NCBI GenBank assembly: GCA_024644405.1
Contig: JAHELC010000012.1
Coordinates: 1 to 41,182 of the forward strand
DNA from: Nitrospinaceae bacterium
GTDB taxonomy: Bacteria; Nitrospinota; Nitrospinia; Nitrospinales; Nitrospinaceae
Length of the DNA: 41,182 nt
Direction of reading: 5' to 3'
The translations under genes and the position numbers were made by a program. How positions within the stretch are numbered: position 1 is the first letter of the stretch; each line of letters starts with the position of its first letter. The notes under the pieces are model-generated. The model did no database searches and had not been told where the DNA came from. It worked only from the letters and a program-made list of their open reading frames with translations. Shown piece by piece: positions 32,913 through 41,182 of this stretch.

Positions 32913-33761
32913 TTAACGGGATTTGTTCAGGTATTTCAGAAAATCAGATTTTTCAGAAAGAATGACAGTGGTGTCTGTTTTCAGGGAATTCTTGTACGCC
33001 TCCATCGAGCGCATGAACGCGTAAAACTCCCGGTCCCTGTTGAATGCATCCGCATAGATTTTAGTGGCGCGGGCGTCGCCATTACCGCGAATTTCCTGCT
33101 CTTTTTTGTATGCTTCGGCGACCAGAATTACTTTTTCTTTATCGGTTTCCGCGCGGATTTTGGTGGCTTCCTCGGCCCCTTCCGAGCGGTATTTTTTAGC
33201 GATTCGTTCACGTTCAGAGCGCATGCGGCCGAATACTTTCTGAGCGTTGTCGCCCGGCAAATCGGCCCGTTTGATGCGCACGTCCAGCACTTCAATACCA
33301 TATTGTACGGACTTGAGATTAGCTTCCGTAGTGACCTTCTCCATGATCTCCTCGCGGGTTTTGGTGACAACGTCGATCAGGTTATGGGTTCCCAGTTCCA
33401 CCCGCAGTTCCGATTTAACGATATCGTCCAGCCGCGACTCGCCAGCGGGTTCGGTCCGCAGGGTTTGCAGGAACAACAGGGGATCCTTGATGCGCCACAT
33501 GGTGTAATTATCGATCAACATGGTCTTCTTGTCTTTGGTGATGATGTCAGCGGGCGGCGCATCCAGAACCAACAGCATTTTGGTGAAATACCGGACTTCC
33601 TGGAAAAAAGGGATTTTAAAATACAAACCCGGTTCGGCCACAGTTTTCTTGTATTCCTGGAACTGCAGGACGATGGCGTTCTGGGTCATGTTGACGGTAA
33701 ACAGCGATCCATAAAGTACAAGAACCACTGCCACCAGAAGAAATAATTTAATAGGTTTCAT
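32913..33761 (-). CDS. hflC: HflC, SPFH/prohibitin-family regulator of FtsH
   Basis: 282 residues. An N-terminal membrane anchor (about 5-25, KLFLLVAVVLVLYGSLF) is followed by the band-7/SPFH domain (QNAIVLQFQEYKKTVAEPGLYFKIPFFQEV) and a long charged helical region (RSERERIAKKYRSEGAEEATKIRAE). This is the HflC layout. With HflK it forms a large membrane cage around the FtsH protease and limits its activity. It starts 16 bp after hflK, so they are one operon. The length is slightly below E. coli HflC (334). ftsH is not in the window. Confidence 0.94.
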   Translation of the reverse strand: MKPIKLFLLVAVVLVLYGSLFTVNMTQNAIVLQFQEYKKTVAEPGLYFKIPFFQEVRYFTKMLLVLDAPPADIITKDKKTMLIDNYTMWRIKDPLLFLQTLRTEPAGESRLDDIVKSELRVELGTHNLIDVVTKTREEIMEKVTTEANLKSVQYGIEVLDVRIKRADLPGDNAQKVFGRMRSERERIAKKYRSEGAEEATKIRAETDKEKVILVAEAYKKEQEIRGNGDARATKIYADAFNRDREFYAFMRSMEAYKNSLKTDTTVILSEKSDFLKYLNKSR

Positions 33762-33777
33762 AACCGTATCCCGCGTT

Positions 33778-34854
33778 TTATTTATTGGAACCGGAAGACA
33801 ACGCTTCCCCCAGGTTTCTATTCAGCGGCAGAATGGGCAGCACGCCGCTTTTGTCACCGGACGTGATCACCTTGTTCATGCCGGGATAAATTTTTTCCAT
33901 CGTTTCCAGATAGATCCTCTTTTTGGTGACCTCCGGAGCTTTTCTGTATTCTTTGTATTGCGCCAGGAACCGGTGGGCGTCACCCTCAGCCTTGTTGATC
34001 ACTTCTTCTCGATAACCTTCAGCCTTGGCAATGATCTGGGCGGCTTTACCGCGCGCCTCCGGAATAATGGAATTGCTGTAGCCTTTGGCTTCATTGATCA
34101 GTCGGTCTTTGTCCTCTTTGGCGCTTTGCACGTCTTTAAAGGCAAAGTCCACCGCTTGCGGCGGGCTGACGTTTTTCAGTTGAGTGTTCAATATTTGAAC
34201 GCCCGAGGCATACTTATCCAGGAGCGCCTGCATGGCTTCTTTTACCTGAATCTGGATTTCCGCCTTGCCGGTGGTCAACACATCGTCGATCGGACGGTTG
34301 CCGATAATGCCGCGGAGTGCGGTTTCCGCGACGTCGTGAACCGCTTGGGCTTGATTACGGATATTGAATAAATAATTTTTGGCATCAATGATGTGATATT
34401 GGACCACAAGGTCGATATCGACAATATTTTCATCTCCCGTCAACATCAGGGATTCATTAGGGACGTCCTGCTCCTGAGTCCCCCTCTGGCGAAAACCGAC
34501 CGTCGCGGCCCGGACCTTTCGCACCATCGGTGTCTCTACATGCTCAATGGGTGAGGGGAGTTTGAACTGCAACCCCGGCGGGGTGGTCCGCACATATTCT
34601 CCAAACCGCGTCACCACGCCGACTTCATCCTGCGCCACGGTATACACCACGCTGGGCACAATCCAGATCGCGAGCAGAACAATGACTCCGATCAGAATGG
34701 TGGAGGGGGTCAACTGCGGGATTTTGATCGGCGGCATTTCAAACTGGGGACCCGGTGCGCCGCCCCGGCCACCTTTGCCTCGATCCCGGTTGCGGTCCCG
34801 GGGTGGATCTGGATCCTCAATATCATCCCAGGACATGTCGTGTTTATCGCTCAT
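33778..34854 (-). CDS. hflK: HflK, SPFH/prohibitin-family regulator of FtsH
   Basis: 358 residues. The N-terminus is hydrophilic, Gly/Arg/Asp-rich (DIEDPDPPRDRNRDRGKGGRG) as in HflK, followed by a membrane segment (about 54-72), then the SPFH domain (VAQDEVGVVTRFGEYVRTTPPGLQFKLPSPIE) and a helical C-terminus with the QIIAKAEGYREEVINKAEGDAHRFLAQY segment typical of HflK. It is first of hflKC. The upstream gap (34855-34929) holds a CCGGT/ACCGG hairpin (around 34867-34883), and no strong SD is seen. Confidence 0.94.
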   Translation of the reverse strand: MSDKHDMSWDDIEDPDPPRDRNRDRGKGGRGGAPGPQFEMPPIKIPQLTPSTILIGVIVLLAIWIVPSVVYTVAQDEVGVVTRFGEYVRTTPPGLQFKLPSPIEHVETPMVRKVRAATVGFRQRGTQEQDVPNESLMLTGDENIVDIDLVVQYHIIDAKNYLFNIRNQAQAVHDVAETALRGIIGNRPIDDVLTTGKAEIQIQVKEAMQALLDKYASGVQILNTQLKNVSPPQAVDFAFKDVQSAKEDKDRLINEAKGYSNSIIPEARGKAAQIIAKAEGYREEVINKAEGDAHRFLAQYKEYRKAPEVTKKRIYLETMEKIYPGMNKVITSGDKSGVLPILPLNRNLGEALSSGSNK

Positions 34855-34929
34855 GAATTCGTAATCCGGTGAAAGTTACCGGGAAATGGGCTCACCTCCC
34901 GGATCAAGCTGGAACAGTTTAACACGCTT

Positions 34930-35796
34930 TCAATGCTTTGAAAGCTTTTCGATTTCACTGACCACCGATTCGGCATCCTGTTCGGACAAACCCTTGAGCT
35001 GGTGGGAGAGAAAATAGGAATGATCGATCAGGCATTCGCCATCCATAAAGCCTTCCTCGGAGGCGGTGTCGTACAAAAATTCGTAGATGGGGTTTTCGGC
35101 TGAAGTGTAAAACAATTCCAGGTCCTTCTGGTCAACAGTTTTGTTCGACAAAATGGTAACCGCGTCTTCCTCGATGTTAAATTCCCTGGCAGCCGCTTCT
35201 ATCGCCTCTTTGCGGGATTTTCCCGAATCGATGTTCTTTTGAATGGAATTCTCGATGGCTCGGTTGCGCTTGCGGAAAGTGAAGTGCACATAAGGCAGAG
35301 GCTGTCCGATCAAAAAATCCAGATCATGAAAAAACAAACGGACCCAGTCGTCGAAGTCGATCTCCAATTGGTCGGTGATGCCGTACGCCTCGCTTTTTTC
35401 CGGCGCTTCACTCACCAGGCGATTGTAGATCTGGACGAACCGGTTCATGGCGTCGTACACCAGGCCAAAGTAAAAGCGGTTGAGTCGATACCAGTTGTTG
35501 GTGGCGTTGTGCGCATTCAACAATTTTCTCAACATCAGCATCACCGTATCGGAATCCGCATAGCGGTGGCATACCGGGAACGCCTGCTCCAGGTATCCCT
35601 TTAATTTGTTTTCATCCCCCCGCATATCATTGATGGTTTTCTGCAGGTAGTTTTTGGCATGGTCCAGAGAATGGTAGATCAGCTTTTCGTGGTTGATCTT
35701 CCGCTGGTAGTCCATATATTCCTTGAGTTTGGCGTTTTGGGCTTCCTCGGGATGGTTTGGATCTTTTTGGGTGATGTCCTTGGCAAAAGCGAGCAT
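34930..35796 (-). CDS. Unknown cytoplasmic protein, 288 aa
   Basis: 288 residues, soluble, mainly helical and acidic, without signal or membrane segment. A notable aromatic-rich stretch reads NNWYRLNRFYFGLVYDAMNRFVQIYN. The rest contains a FDDWVRLFFHDLDFLIG segment and an IEAAAREFNIEEDAVTILS segment near the C-terminus. I do not recognise the family. It lies 75 bp upstream of hflK on the same strand, separated by a hairpin, so cotranscription is possible but not certain. The start is the first ATG after the AT-rich upstream region. Confidence 0.75.
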   Translation of the reverse strand: MLAFAKDITQKDPNHPEEAQNAKLKEYMDYQRKINHEKLIYHSLDHAKNYLQKTINDMRGDENKLKGYLEQAFPVCHRYADSDTVMLMLRKLLNAHNATNNWYRLNRFYFGLVYDAMNRFVQIYNRLVSEAPEKSEAYGITDQLEIDFDDWVRLFFHDLDFLIGQPLPYVHFTFRKRNRAIENSIQKNIDSGKSRKEAIEAAAREFNIEEDAVTILSNKTVDQKDLELFYTSAENPIYEFLYDTASEEGFMDGECLIDHSYFLSHQLKGLSEQDAESVVSEIEKLSKH

Positions 35797-35898
35797 GATT
35801 TTCCTGGAAAATTTAGAGTTCGGTCATTGTGTACAAAATAGCGTTTGATTTCAAGATATTTTGTTTTTTCCTCGAACGGATATTGTGGCCCACCTAAA

Positions 35899-35915
35899 CC
35901 CTTGTTTTTCAAGGG
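35899..35915. repeat. Short hairpin in the divergent intergenic region
   Basis: CCCTTG (35899-35904) and CAAGGG (35910-35915) make a perfect 6-bp stem with a T5 loop, between the 288-aa gene and the 36005 gene. It may be an operator; no function can be assigned. Confidence 0.3.
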
Positions 35916-36004
35916 AAATTTCGACAATTTTTGGGTGCTAAAAGGCCTCTCAGCTCTTATACTATTAATAATTGCTTGCGTAACAATAAGCTGGAGAAAA
36001 CGTG

Positions 36005-37027
36005 ATGTGGCATTCTAGGTTTTTGGGAACATGGGTGGCGGTCCTGGTACTCCTGGGTTTTATGGAGGGCGCCCCCCTGGCCGCTTATCCTGCTCCGCCA
36101 GAATTTTCCATGAATCAACCGCAGGAGACCCAGGGTCTTGAGGGGTCTTTTCAAGAGGGGTCTTTTCAAGTCGCGGTCATGGGAGGCAGCGCGATTCCTC
36201 TCGATATTCCAGTAGAGAAATCCTCTGAAACGATTCAACCTGAAAAGCCGGCGGTCGAAAAACCGAAAGCAACCCGAAAAGTCTCCAAACCCAAAAAGAA
36301 AAAAGTAAAAAAAGCACAAGTTCAAAAAGCCCCGGCGAAAGAACCGGTTGAGGAAGAGGAAGGATTCCTTTCCAAAACCTTCAGACAGCTGGTGGGTAGC
36401 GATGACGAGGAAAAGGAAGCCACCTCAAAGCCCCAACTGCAAAAAACGGCTGGGACGGAACCTGAAAAGGAAGAGGAAGGTTTGCTCACCAGAACCCTCA
36501 AAACGCTGGTGGGTGATGATAAGAAGGAAGATCAGAGCTCCAAAAAAGATGTCCTGAATCCGATCAATATGGCTCCGACCGGAAGTGCGACCCAGAAGAA
36601 AGAGGTCCAGCCCAAGACAGCCAAATCGGAGACCAAACAAACCCTCAAAGACTCCTTTGAAAAACTGATTGGAGTGGGGGCGGTGAATGACGATGGCGGT
36701 TCTCCTTCCGCCAAGACAGACACTCCGGCTGGAGAAACAAAATCGGCCAAGAAAGAAGAGTCCGGTGGTCTGCTGGATGGTATACTGGGAGGCAGCGAAA
36801 CCAAGAAGGATGTATCGGCCAAGCAACAGGCCAAAGCGCAGGATACGGTTGAGAAAACATCCGCTCCCGCGAAACCCAGAAAATTCACTGCCCGGAAATA
36901 CCCCGGCGACGAAGGGGAAGGGCGATCGGATAAAAACTACGGCGGTGCTCAAAAAGGTAAAAACGTTCTCAAGGAATCCTTCAAAACCCTGGTTACCGAT
37001 GACAAGAAAAAGGAAGACGAAGAATAA
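36005..37027 (+). CDS. Exported Lys/Glu/Pro-rich protein with repeated amphipathic motif
   Basis: 340 residues. A hydrophobic N-terminus (FLGTWVAVLVLLGFMEGAPLAA) looks like a signal peptide. The rest is low-complexity, rich in Lys, Glu, Pro and Thr. Embedded in it, a short motif of the form L/FLxx[ST]FxxLVGxDDxxxE recurs: GFLSKTFRQLVGSDDEE (121-137), GLLTRTLKTLVGDDKKE (160-176), QTLKDSFEKLIG (213-224) and NVLKESFKTLVTDDKKK (321-337); GGLLDGILGGSETKK (255-269) is a weaker copy. GGAG (35993-35996) precedes both the GTG at 36002 and the ATG at 36005. It is the first gene of a likely two-gene operon with 37058. No family recognised. Confidence 0.75.
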   Translation: MWHSRFLGTWVAVLVLLGFMEGAPLAAYPAPPEFSMNQPQETQGLEGSFQEGSFQVAVMGGSAIPLDIPVEKSSETIQPEKPAVEKPKATRKVSKPKKKKVKKAQVQKAPAKEPVEEEEGFLSKTFRQLVGSDDEEKEATSKPQLQKTAGTEPEKEEEGLLTRTLKTLVGDDKKEDQSSKKDVLNPINMAPTGSATQKKEVQPKTAKSETKQTLKDSFEKLIGVGAVNDDGGSPSAKTDTPAGETKSAKKEESGGLLDGILGGSETKKDVSAKQQAKAQDTVEKTSAPAKPRKFTARKYPGDEGEGRSDKNYGGAQKGKNVLKESFKTLVTDDKKKEDEE

Positions 37028-37057
37028 TTCCTGTCTTCTGATGAGGGGGGCCTCCCG

Positions 37058-37453
37058 GTGAAAGACATTCCTTTAAAGCAAGCAGGGCCGTTCTTCCTGG
37101 CCTTGACCGCCCTGTTGCTGATACTGGCCCAACCCCTGTGGGCTGTTGAAGATAATCCCACCCCGCAAGGCCAACAGGAAGAATCCTTTTTTGAATCGAT
37201 CAAGCGGAAGACCCAGGAATGGTGGAACGGGGACAACAAAACCGAAAAGATCCAACCGGAAACTTCCGGGCAAACCGAAGAAAAACCTCAAGCCCCGGCC
37301 ACTAAAGGATCCGAACAAAAATCCGATGGACGCAAGGCGATCGACACGGTTAAAAAAGAAATGAACAAAATTTCCGATAACGTGTCCGAGTCCGTCGAGC
37401 GCGACAAAAAGCACCTCAAGAAAAAACTCGAAAAGCTGCTCGACAAAAAATAA
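37058..37453 (+). CDS. Exported charged protein, partner of the 36005 gene
   Basis: 131 residues from a GTG with GAGGGGGG 7 nt upstream. A signal peptide (LKQAGPFFLALTALLLILAQPLWA) is followed by VEDNP.. and a Lys/Glu/Gln-rich region. One segment, ESFFESIKRKTQEWWNGDNKTEK, resembles the repeated motif of the upstream protein (hydrophobic pair, Ser/Thr, aromatic, basic, then acidic). The C-terminus is a basic helix (DNVSESVERDKKHLKKKLEKLLDKK) that could form a coiled coil. The 30-bp gap to the 36005 gene implies cotranscription. No family recognised. Confidence 0.7.
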   Translation: MKDIPLKQAGPFFLALTALLLILAQPLWAVEDNPTPQGQQEESFFESIKRKTQEWWNGDNKTEKIQPETSGQTEEKPQAPATKGSEQKSDGRKAIDTVKKEMNKISDNVSESVERDKKHLKKKLEKLLDKK

Positions 37454-37548
37454 TCCTGTTTCCAGCCCCCGGTTGAAAACTTCAATAAAAACGCATCGCT
37501 CTCCTTTTGAATTCTGTTTCTCGGCAGATATCTGATCGCCTGCTTTTA

Positions 37549-38409
37549 TTAAACCTTTGGATCGATCAGGTATTCGGCCAACCCGGCGCAGATCTCGCGG
37601 ATGAAATCGATGTCCAGCGTCTCCAGCGTATCGGTGGCCTGATGGTAATGCGGATTCCGGAAAAACGCGGTGTCGGTCAGCATCGCGGCTTTGAAATCCT
37701 GTTCCCAGAACGCACAGTGATCGCTCAACTGCACTTCCACAAACTGGTCGCCCCGTCCGGGAAGCACCAGGGACTCCACCCCCAGTTCAGGCGTCGTTTG
37801 TTTCAGGACTTTCGCCAGGCCGAGGGTTAAAGCCTGTGACGGCCCGTTACCCACCACCGCGATGAAATCCCCCGTATCCGGGTACCGGTCGGCGGGTACG
37901 TAAGGCGGGTAGGTTTGCGAGCCGGGCTCTCGGGTGCGGTACCCCAGCATCTCCAGGGAAATCATGCCGGAGACGGATTCGCCGGATTCTTTAATGCGGG
38001 CCGCCATTTGGCGGCTTCCGATGAAACCGTACTCCTCCAACGTGAAGGCGGCAAACAGAATCGGAGCCTTCACGGATGTCCCCTCCAAACATCGCGCCAC
38101 CTCCAGCAATGCCGCGACGGCGCTGGCGTTGTCGTCGGCGCCCGGTGTGCCCTGCACCGAATCGAAGTGCGCCCCGAGGATGAATGTATCCGCCGAAGGG
38201 TCCATCCCTTCCTTCAGCCCGAAAATATTATGCGAGGTGATTCCTTCAAACGGCACCGCCTCCCGCGAGACCGCCAGACCCGTCGATTGAAACTGATGGG
38301 CGATGTAACCCGCGGCTTGTTCCAGGGGATCCGGCGTGCTGAACGGGTTGCGTTCCCCGACCAGAGTCTGCAAGTGTTTCAGGATGTTTGCATTTTCGGG
38401 TTGCGGCAT
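37549..38409 (-). CDS. M28-family metallopeptidase
   Basis: 286 residues, a bare M28 peptidase domain without signal peptide, so probably cytoplasmic. The dizinc site is readable: GAHFDSV (H81, D83), the bridging Asp in GADDNASA (92/93), the catalytic and ligand pair in TLEEYGF (E125, E126), SLEMLGY (E153, replacing the commoner Asp) and PHYHQATDT (H254/H256). The Glu in SLEMLGY is, I believe, usual in one bacterial subgroup. M28 enzymes are aminopeptidases or carboxypeptidases; the substrate cannot be read. The gene stands alone. Confidence 0.88.
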   Translation of the reverse strand: MPQPENANILKHLQTLVGERNPFSTPDPLEQAAGYIAHQFQSTGLAVSREAVPFEGITSHNIFGLKEGMDPSADTFILGAHFDSVQGTPGADDNASAVAALLEVARCLEGTSVKAPILFAAFTLEEYGFIGSRQMAARIKESGESVSGMISLEMLGYRTREPGSQTYPPYVPADRYPDTGDFIAVVGNGPSQALTLGLAKVLKQTTPELGVESLVLPGRGDQFVEVQLSDHCAFWEQDFKAAMLTDTAFFRNPHYHQATDTLETLDIDFIREICAGLAEYLIDPKV

Positions 38410-38509
38410 CTGGGCTCTTGGATTGGGTGCGACGGTTGGGACGTTTTCACCCTTTAATTGTAGGATAAAAAGGGTTTACAAATAACGGTTATAGGCCTAA
38501 GATACCGGC

Positions 38510-38839
38510 ATGGTCAAGGTGGAATGCTATTCAGGTTACAGGGTAAACGAACGGCCGGTGGCTTTTACCATTAACGAATTTGATTATACGCGTTCGTTCC
38601 AGATTCGGGAAGTCATTGACCGCTGGTTCGGCGAGACCGCGGATTACTTCAAGGTGATCGCCGACGATGAAAATATTTACCTCCTGAAATACGATAGCCG
38701 ACAAGATGCCTGGGACCTGGTTTTTTATCAGGACCCGCACCGCATCCAGGCGATACAACCTCCGGAACGGGGGGTCAAGGGGCCTTCCGAATTTTTTCCC
38801 AGGGAAGGCGGAGCCCGGCCGTCCTTTCCGATTCATTAA
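38510..38839 (+). CDS. Small conserved-looking protein, unknown function
   Basis: 109 residues, soluble. The pattern VKVECYSGYRVNERPVAF, then FQIREVIDRWFG..YFKVIADDENIYLLKYD, suggests a compact beta-rich domain (about 1-75) with a disordered Pro-rich tail. I have a vague recollection of similar short bacterial proteins, but cannot name one. The SD is weak. It is 81 bp before pcm on the same strand. Confidence 0.7.
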   Translation: MVKVECYSGYRVNERPVAFTINEFDYTRSFQIREVIDRWFGETADYFKVIADDENIYLLKYDSRQDAWDLVFYQDPHRIQAIQPPERGVKGPSEFFPREGGARPSFPIH

Positions 38840-38920
38840 CCCTAATCAGCAGACGTTCTGGAAACCCTTCACCCGCTCCGCAAAACCCGGCGGGTGAGAA
38901 ACGCAATCCACTTGTAGATC

Positions 38921-39589
38921 ATGAACCTGCCCACACACACTTTTCAGCAATACGCCGGCCACCGTCAAAAGATGATCGAAGAGATCATCAACCGCGGCAT
39001 CAAGGACCTGCGGGTGATCGAAGCGATGAACCGCGTGCCGCGTCATTTGTTTGTGCGCGATTCGTTTCAGCACAAAGCCTACGGCGACCATCCGCTGCCC
39101 ATCGGCGAAAGCCAGACCATTTCGCAACCCTACGTGGTCGCCGCCATGTCCGAGGCCCTGCAGTTGACCGGTGAAGATCGGGTGCTGGAGATCGGCACCG
39201 GTTCCGGTTACCAGACGGCCGTGCTCTCCGAGTTGGCGGCGCAGGTGTTTACCATCGAGCGGGTGAAATCGCTCGGTCAGCAGGCGAAACAACTGCTGGA
39301 CAAGTTGGGGTACACGCATATCAATTACAAAATATTCGACGGCACCTACGGCTGGCAGGAGCTGGGTCCGTACGACGCAGTGCTGATCACCGCCGCCGGT
39401 CCTGAAGTGCCACCGGCCCTGATCGAGCAGGTGAAAGACGGCGGACGCATTGTCGCCCCCATCGGCGATGACCAGGGCCAGGAACTGAGGGTCTATACCA
39501 AGCGCGGTAAACGTCTCAGCATGAAACGCATGGGCGACTGTTTTTTTGTTCCCCTGATCGGCAAGTACGGTGTACCGGAAGGGGAATAA
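38921..39589 (+). CDS. pcm: Protein-L-isoaspartate O-methyltransferase
   Basis: 222 residues, the usual length. It methylates L-isoaspartyl residues in damaged proteins, starting their repair. Class I AdoMet motif VLEIGTGSGYQTAVLSELAAQVFTIERV is complete, with the post-motif acidic residue; the active-site Ser lies in ESQTISQPYVVA; motif II is DAVLITAAGPEVPPALIEQ and the C-terminal FVPLIG is present. No good SD precedes the ATG. Confidence 0.95.
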   Translation: MNLPTHTFQQYAGHRQKMIEEIINRGIKDLRVIEAMNRVPRHLFVRDSFQHKAYGDHPLPIGESQTISQPYVVAAMSEALQLTGEDRVLEIGTGSGYQTAVLSELAAQVFTIERVKSLGQQAKQLLDKLGYTHINYKIFDGTYGWQELGPYDAVLITAAGPEVPPALIEQVKDGGRIVAPIGDDQGQELRVYTKRGKRLSMKRMGDCFFVPLIGKYGVPEGE

Positions 39590-39650
39590 AACCCGACGGT
39601 CCGGGGTCATTGATAACGGAGTCCACAACTGAAATCAGGAGATTGAAACG

Positions 39651-40196
39651 GTGTTTTCCAGAATCAAAAAAGACGGCAACTACGTGTTCGGGCCGGGCAT
39701 CCGGTCCACCTACGATTATGATTACGCATCGTTGTCAGACACGATGAACGACGCCTATTGCACCCAGTTGCACCGCAAGCTGGAGGATTGGCAGAAACAG
39801 CACGGCAAGTTCGACGTGGTGGTGGGCATCGAGACCGAGGGCATTCGCATCGGTTACCGCCTGGCGCAGATGATGAACCTGCCATTTTACATCATGCCGC
39901 ACAAACGCACCGAGCTCGAACAGTTGGACATCCCTGCCTTGCCGGCCGACACCCACTGGTTGATCGTCGACGACATCGTCACCACCGGCACTCATTTCAT
40001 AAACGCGGTGAGCCGCCTGGAAATCGAGGAAGAACCGGAGACCATAACCTATGCCTGCATGATCAAGCGCAACCCGCACAACCTCGACTTCTCCGCCGTT
40101 GCGGGGAGCCGCGACAAAGAACAGCAATGGGTGCGCACCGAACGCTTCGACTTCATCGACAAACGCCTGGTCGCCCTCTACTCCGAACCGGAGTAA
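39651..40196 (+). CDS. Phosphoribosyltransferase family protein
   Basis: 181 residues. The PRPP-binding loop of type I phosphoribosyltransferases is clear: HWLIVDDIVTTGTHFINA (102-119), with the hood-like GIETEGIRIGYRLAQMM segment before it. The start is a GTG with AGGAG 9 nt upstream. It may belong to the orotate/adenine-type or to non-catalytic regulatory members; the substrate cannot be told. It follows pcm by 61 bp. Confidence 0.85.
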   Translation: MFSRIKKDGNYVFGPGIRSTYDYDYASLSDTMNDAYCTQLHRKLEDWQKQHGKFDVVVGIETEGIRIGYRLAQMMNLPFYIMPHKRTELEQLDIPALPADTHWLIVDDIVTTGTHFINAVSRLEIEEEPETITYACMIKRNPHNLDFSAVAGSRDKEQQWVRTERFDFIDKRLVALYSEPE

Positions 40197-40371
40197 GCTT
40201 CAATTCCCCTCTTGCCCTTGATAAACCCTTTGAAATCAATGTCATTTTTAGGGTTTCATTTGCGCGGTGAACGGCGGTAAGCTAAGGGAAGACAGCAAAT
40301 GGATTGGCACCGTGTTCCATAAGTTACCATGTTAATTAAAATGTGAGCCCAACCCATTGGAGGACCGGATT

Positions 40372-41106
40372 ATGCGATGGATGGTTTTGATTCTGGGATT
40401 GTTCCTGTCAGGATGTTACGCCCAATACCAGGGCCGGTATCAAACTCAAGGTCCGCCGCCTTTGCTGTCCACCAGCATGGCGCAGGTGGATGACATGGTC
40501 GGCGTGCAACAATCGGCAGCTTACAAGGTGGGTTTTATGGAGGGTTGCGACAGCGGGCACCTGTCCGCAGGCAACACTTCCTATATCTTCAAAAAAGACA
40601 CGAACCGCTTCGAAACCGACGACGTGTACAAGCAGGGATGGAACGACGGCTTCAACCGCTGCGTCTCCGGCGCCGGAGCGACTGCCGGTAATTCTTACTA
40701 TCAAAACTATTACGACAATTATTATTATCCCGGTAATTTCTCCGCGGGTTTTTATTATCCCGGTTACTATTATGCCCCTGGTTACTCCCTCTGGCTGGGC
40801 TACTATGGATATCCCCGCTACGGCTATTTCGGACACCGCCATAATTATTACTACACTCCCTGGTACGGCGGGCACAGACATCGGCGTGGCGGTACGTATT
40901 ATTCAAACCGGGGGGCTTATCGAGGTTACCGCGGCAGCCCCTACGTCGGGAGACCTTACCGCGGCGGTGGCGGGCATTACAAAGGTTATAAAGGAGGGGG
41001 TGGAGGCCGTGGCAAAAGCTATAAAGGTGGACGTGGAAATGGCGGCGGCAGAAAGGGCGGCGGCGGTAGAGGCGGTGGCGGTAGGCCTTACATCGGCAGA
41101 CGTTAA
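40372..41106 (+). CDS. Lipoprotein with Tyr/Gly-rich and Arg/Gly-rich low-complexity C-terminus
   Basis: 244 residues. The ATG at 40372 has GGAGG 8 nt upstream and opens a lipoprotein signal (MRWMVLILGLFLSGC; lipobox LSGC, Cys at 15). After a globular region (about 16-110, with VGFMEGCDSGHLS and YKQGWNDGFNRC giving two conserved-looking Cys), the protein turns Tyr-rich (YYQNYYDNYYYPG..) and then Gly/Arg/Lys-rich (GGGGGRGKSYKGGRGNGGG), ending YIGRR. The tail is likely disordered and positively charged, so it may bind acidic polymers or self-associate. I recognise no family; the globular part resembles small outer-membrane lipoproteins only in layout. Confidence 0.75.
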   Translation: MRWMVLILGLFLSGCYAQYQGRYQTQGPPPLLSTSMAQVDDMVGVQQSAAYKVGFMEGCDSGHLSAGNTSYIFKKDTNRFETDDVYKQGWNDGFNRCVSGAGATAGNSYYQNYYDNYYYPGNFSAGFYYPGYYYAPGYSLWLGYYGYPRYGYFGHRHNYYYTPWYGGHRHRRGGTYYSNRGAYRGYRGSPYVGRPYRGGGGHYKGYKGGGGGRGKSYKGGRGNGGGRKGGGGRGGGGRPYIGRR

Positions 41107-41182
41107 CACCGGCGGCGAAAGAGCTGGCTGCTACTGGACTTGTTGATTCAATTGAAATTTAAAAAAAGGCGTCCCGTTCCGG
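41107..41182. other. Window end, possible cut terminator
   Basis: No gene is seen in the last 76 bases. The final AAAAAAAGGCGTCCCG could be the left arm of a terminator whose right arm lies outside the window; this cannot be verified. Confidence 0.25.

Overview
The window looks like chromosomal DNA of a free-living, Gram-negative, probably marine bacterium. Secreted proteins, lipoproteins and an AsmA/YhdP-like envelope protein point to an outer membrane. A Na+-pumping decarboxylase (oadGBA) beside a Trk K+ uptake system suits a saline habitat. A ferredoxin-dependent 2-oxoacid oxidoreductase and a molybdate importer suggest low-potential carbon chemistry and a molybdoenzyme. This set fits Nitrospinota (Nitrospina-like nitrite oxidisers), but that placement is inferred from gene content, not from a marker gene. 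I see no rRNA, tRNA, CRISPR array, phage or transposase gene.

Region by region. 1-6.7 kb: mostly small or secreted proteins of unknown function, including a DUF4344-like protein with a degraded zinc motif, plus a cold-shock protein, an FAH-family hydrolase, a 72-aa protein behind a structured leader, and a TPR protein. 6.7-13.1 kb (minus strand): a compact operon porGD-porA-porB-acd-gdh. Its products could carry an amino acid through a 2-oxoacid and an acyl-CoA to a free acid plus ATP and reduced ferredoxin, or run parts of that route in reverse. 13.1-15.2 kb: a 595-bp intergenic region holding a promoter, a palindrome and a mini-ORF that ends on the start codon of a coiled-coil/TPR protein. 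15.2-17.9 kb (minus): modABC, with a ModE-type operator overlapping its promoter. 17.9-20.0 kb: a palindromic intergenic repeat, then a small unknown protein, an acylphosphatase, an ABC ATPase without a permease, and an AT-rich lipoprotein.

20.0-26.5 kb: a ChaN-like protein fused to a PDZ domain, rpsU (TTG start, clear promoter and terminator), rlmB, and a 1282-aa AsmA-like protein. 26.5-35.8 kb (all minus): oadA-oadB-oadG, trkA-trkH, hflK-hflC and an unknown 288-aa protein, i.e. Na+ extrusion, K+ uptake and membrane proteolysis control. 36.0-37.5 kb: two adjacent exported, highly charged proteins sharing a short amphipathic motif. 37.5-41.2 kb: an M28 peptidase, an unknown 109-aa protein, pcm, a phosphoribosyltransferase and a Tyr/Gly/Arg-rich lipoprotein.

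I found no obvious defence system or wholly new multi-gene machine. The most notable items are the five-gene 2-oxoacid/acyl-CoA operon, the ModE-like operator, the paired motif-repeat secreted proteins, the pseudo-metallopeptidase, the two start-overlapping leader mini-ORFs, and the alternative-hairpin leader at 5.2 kb.
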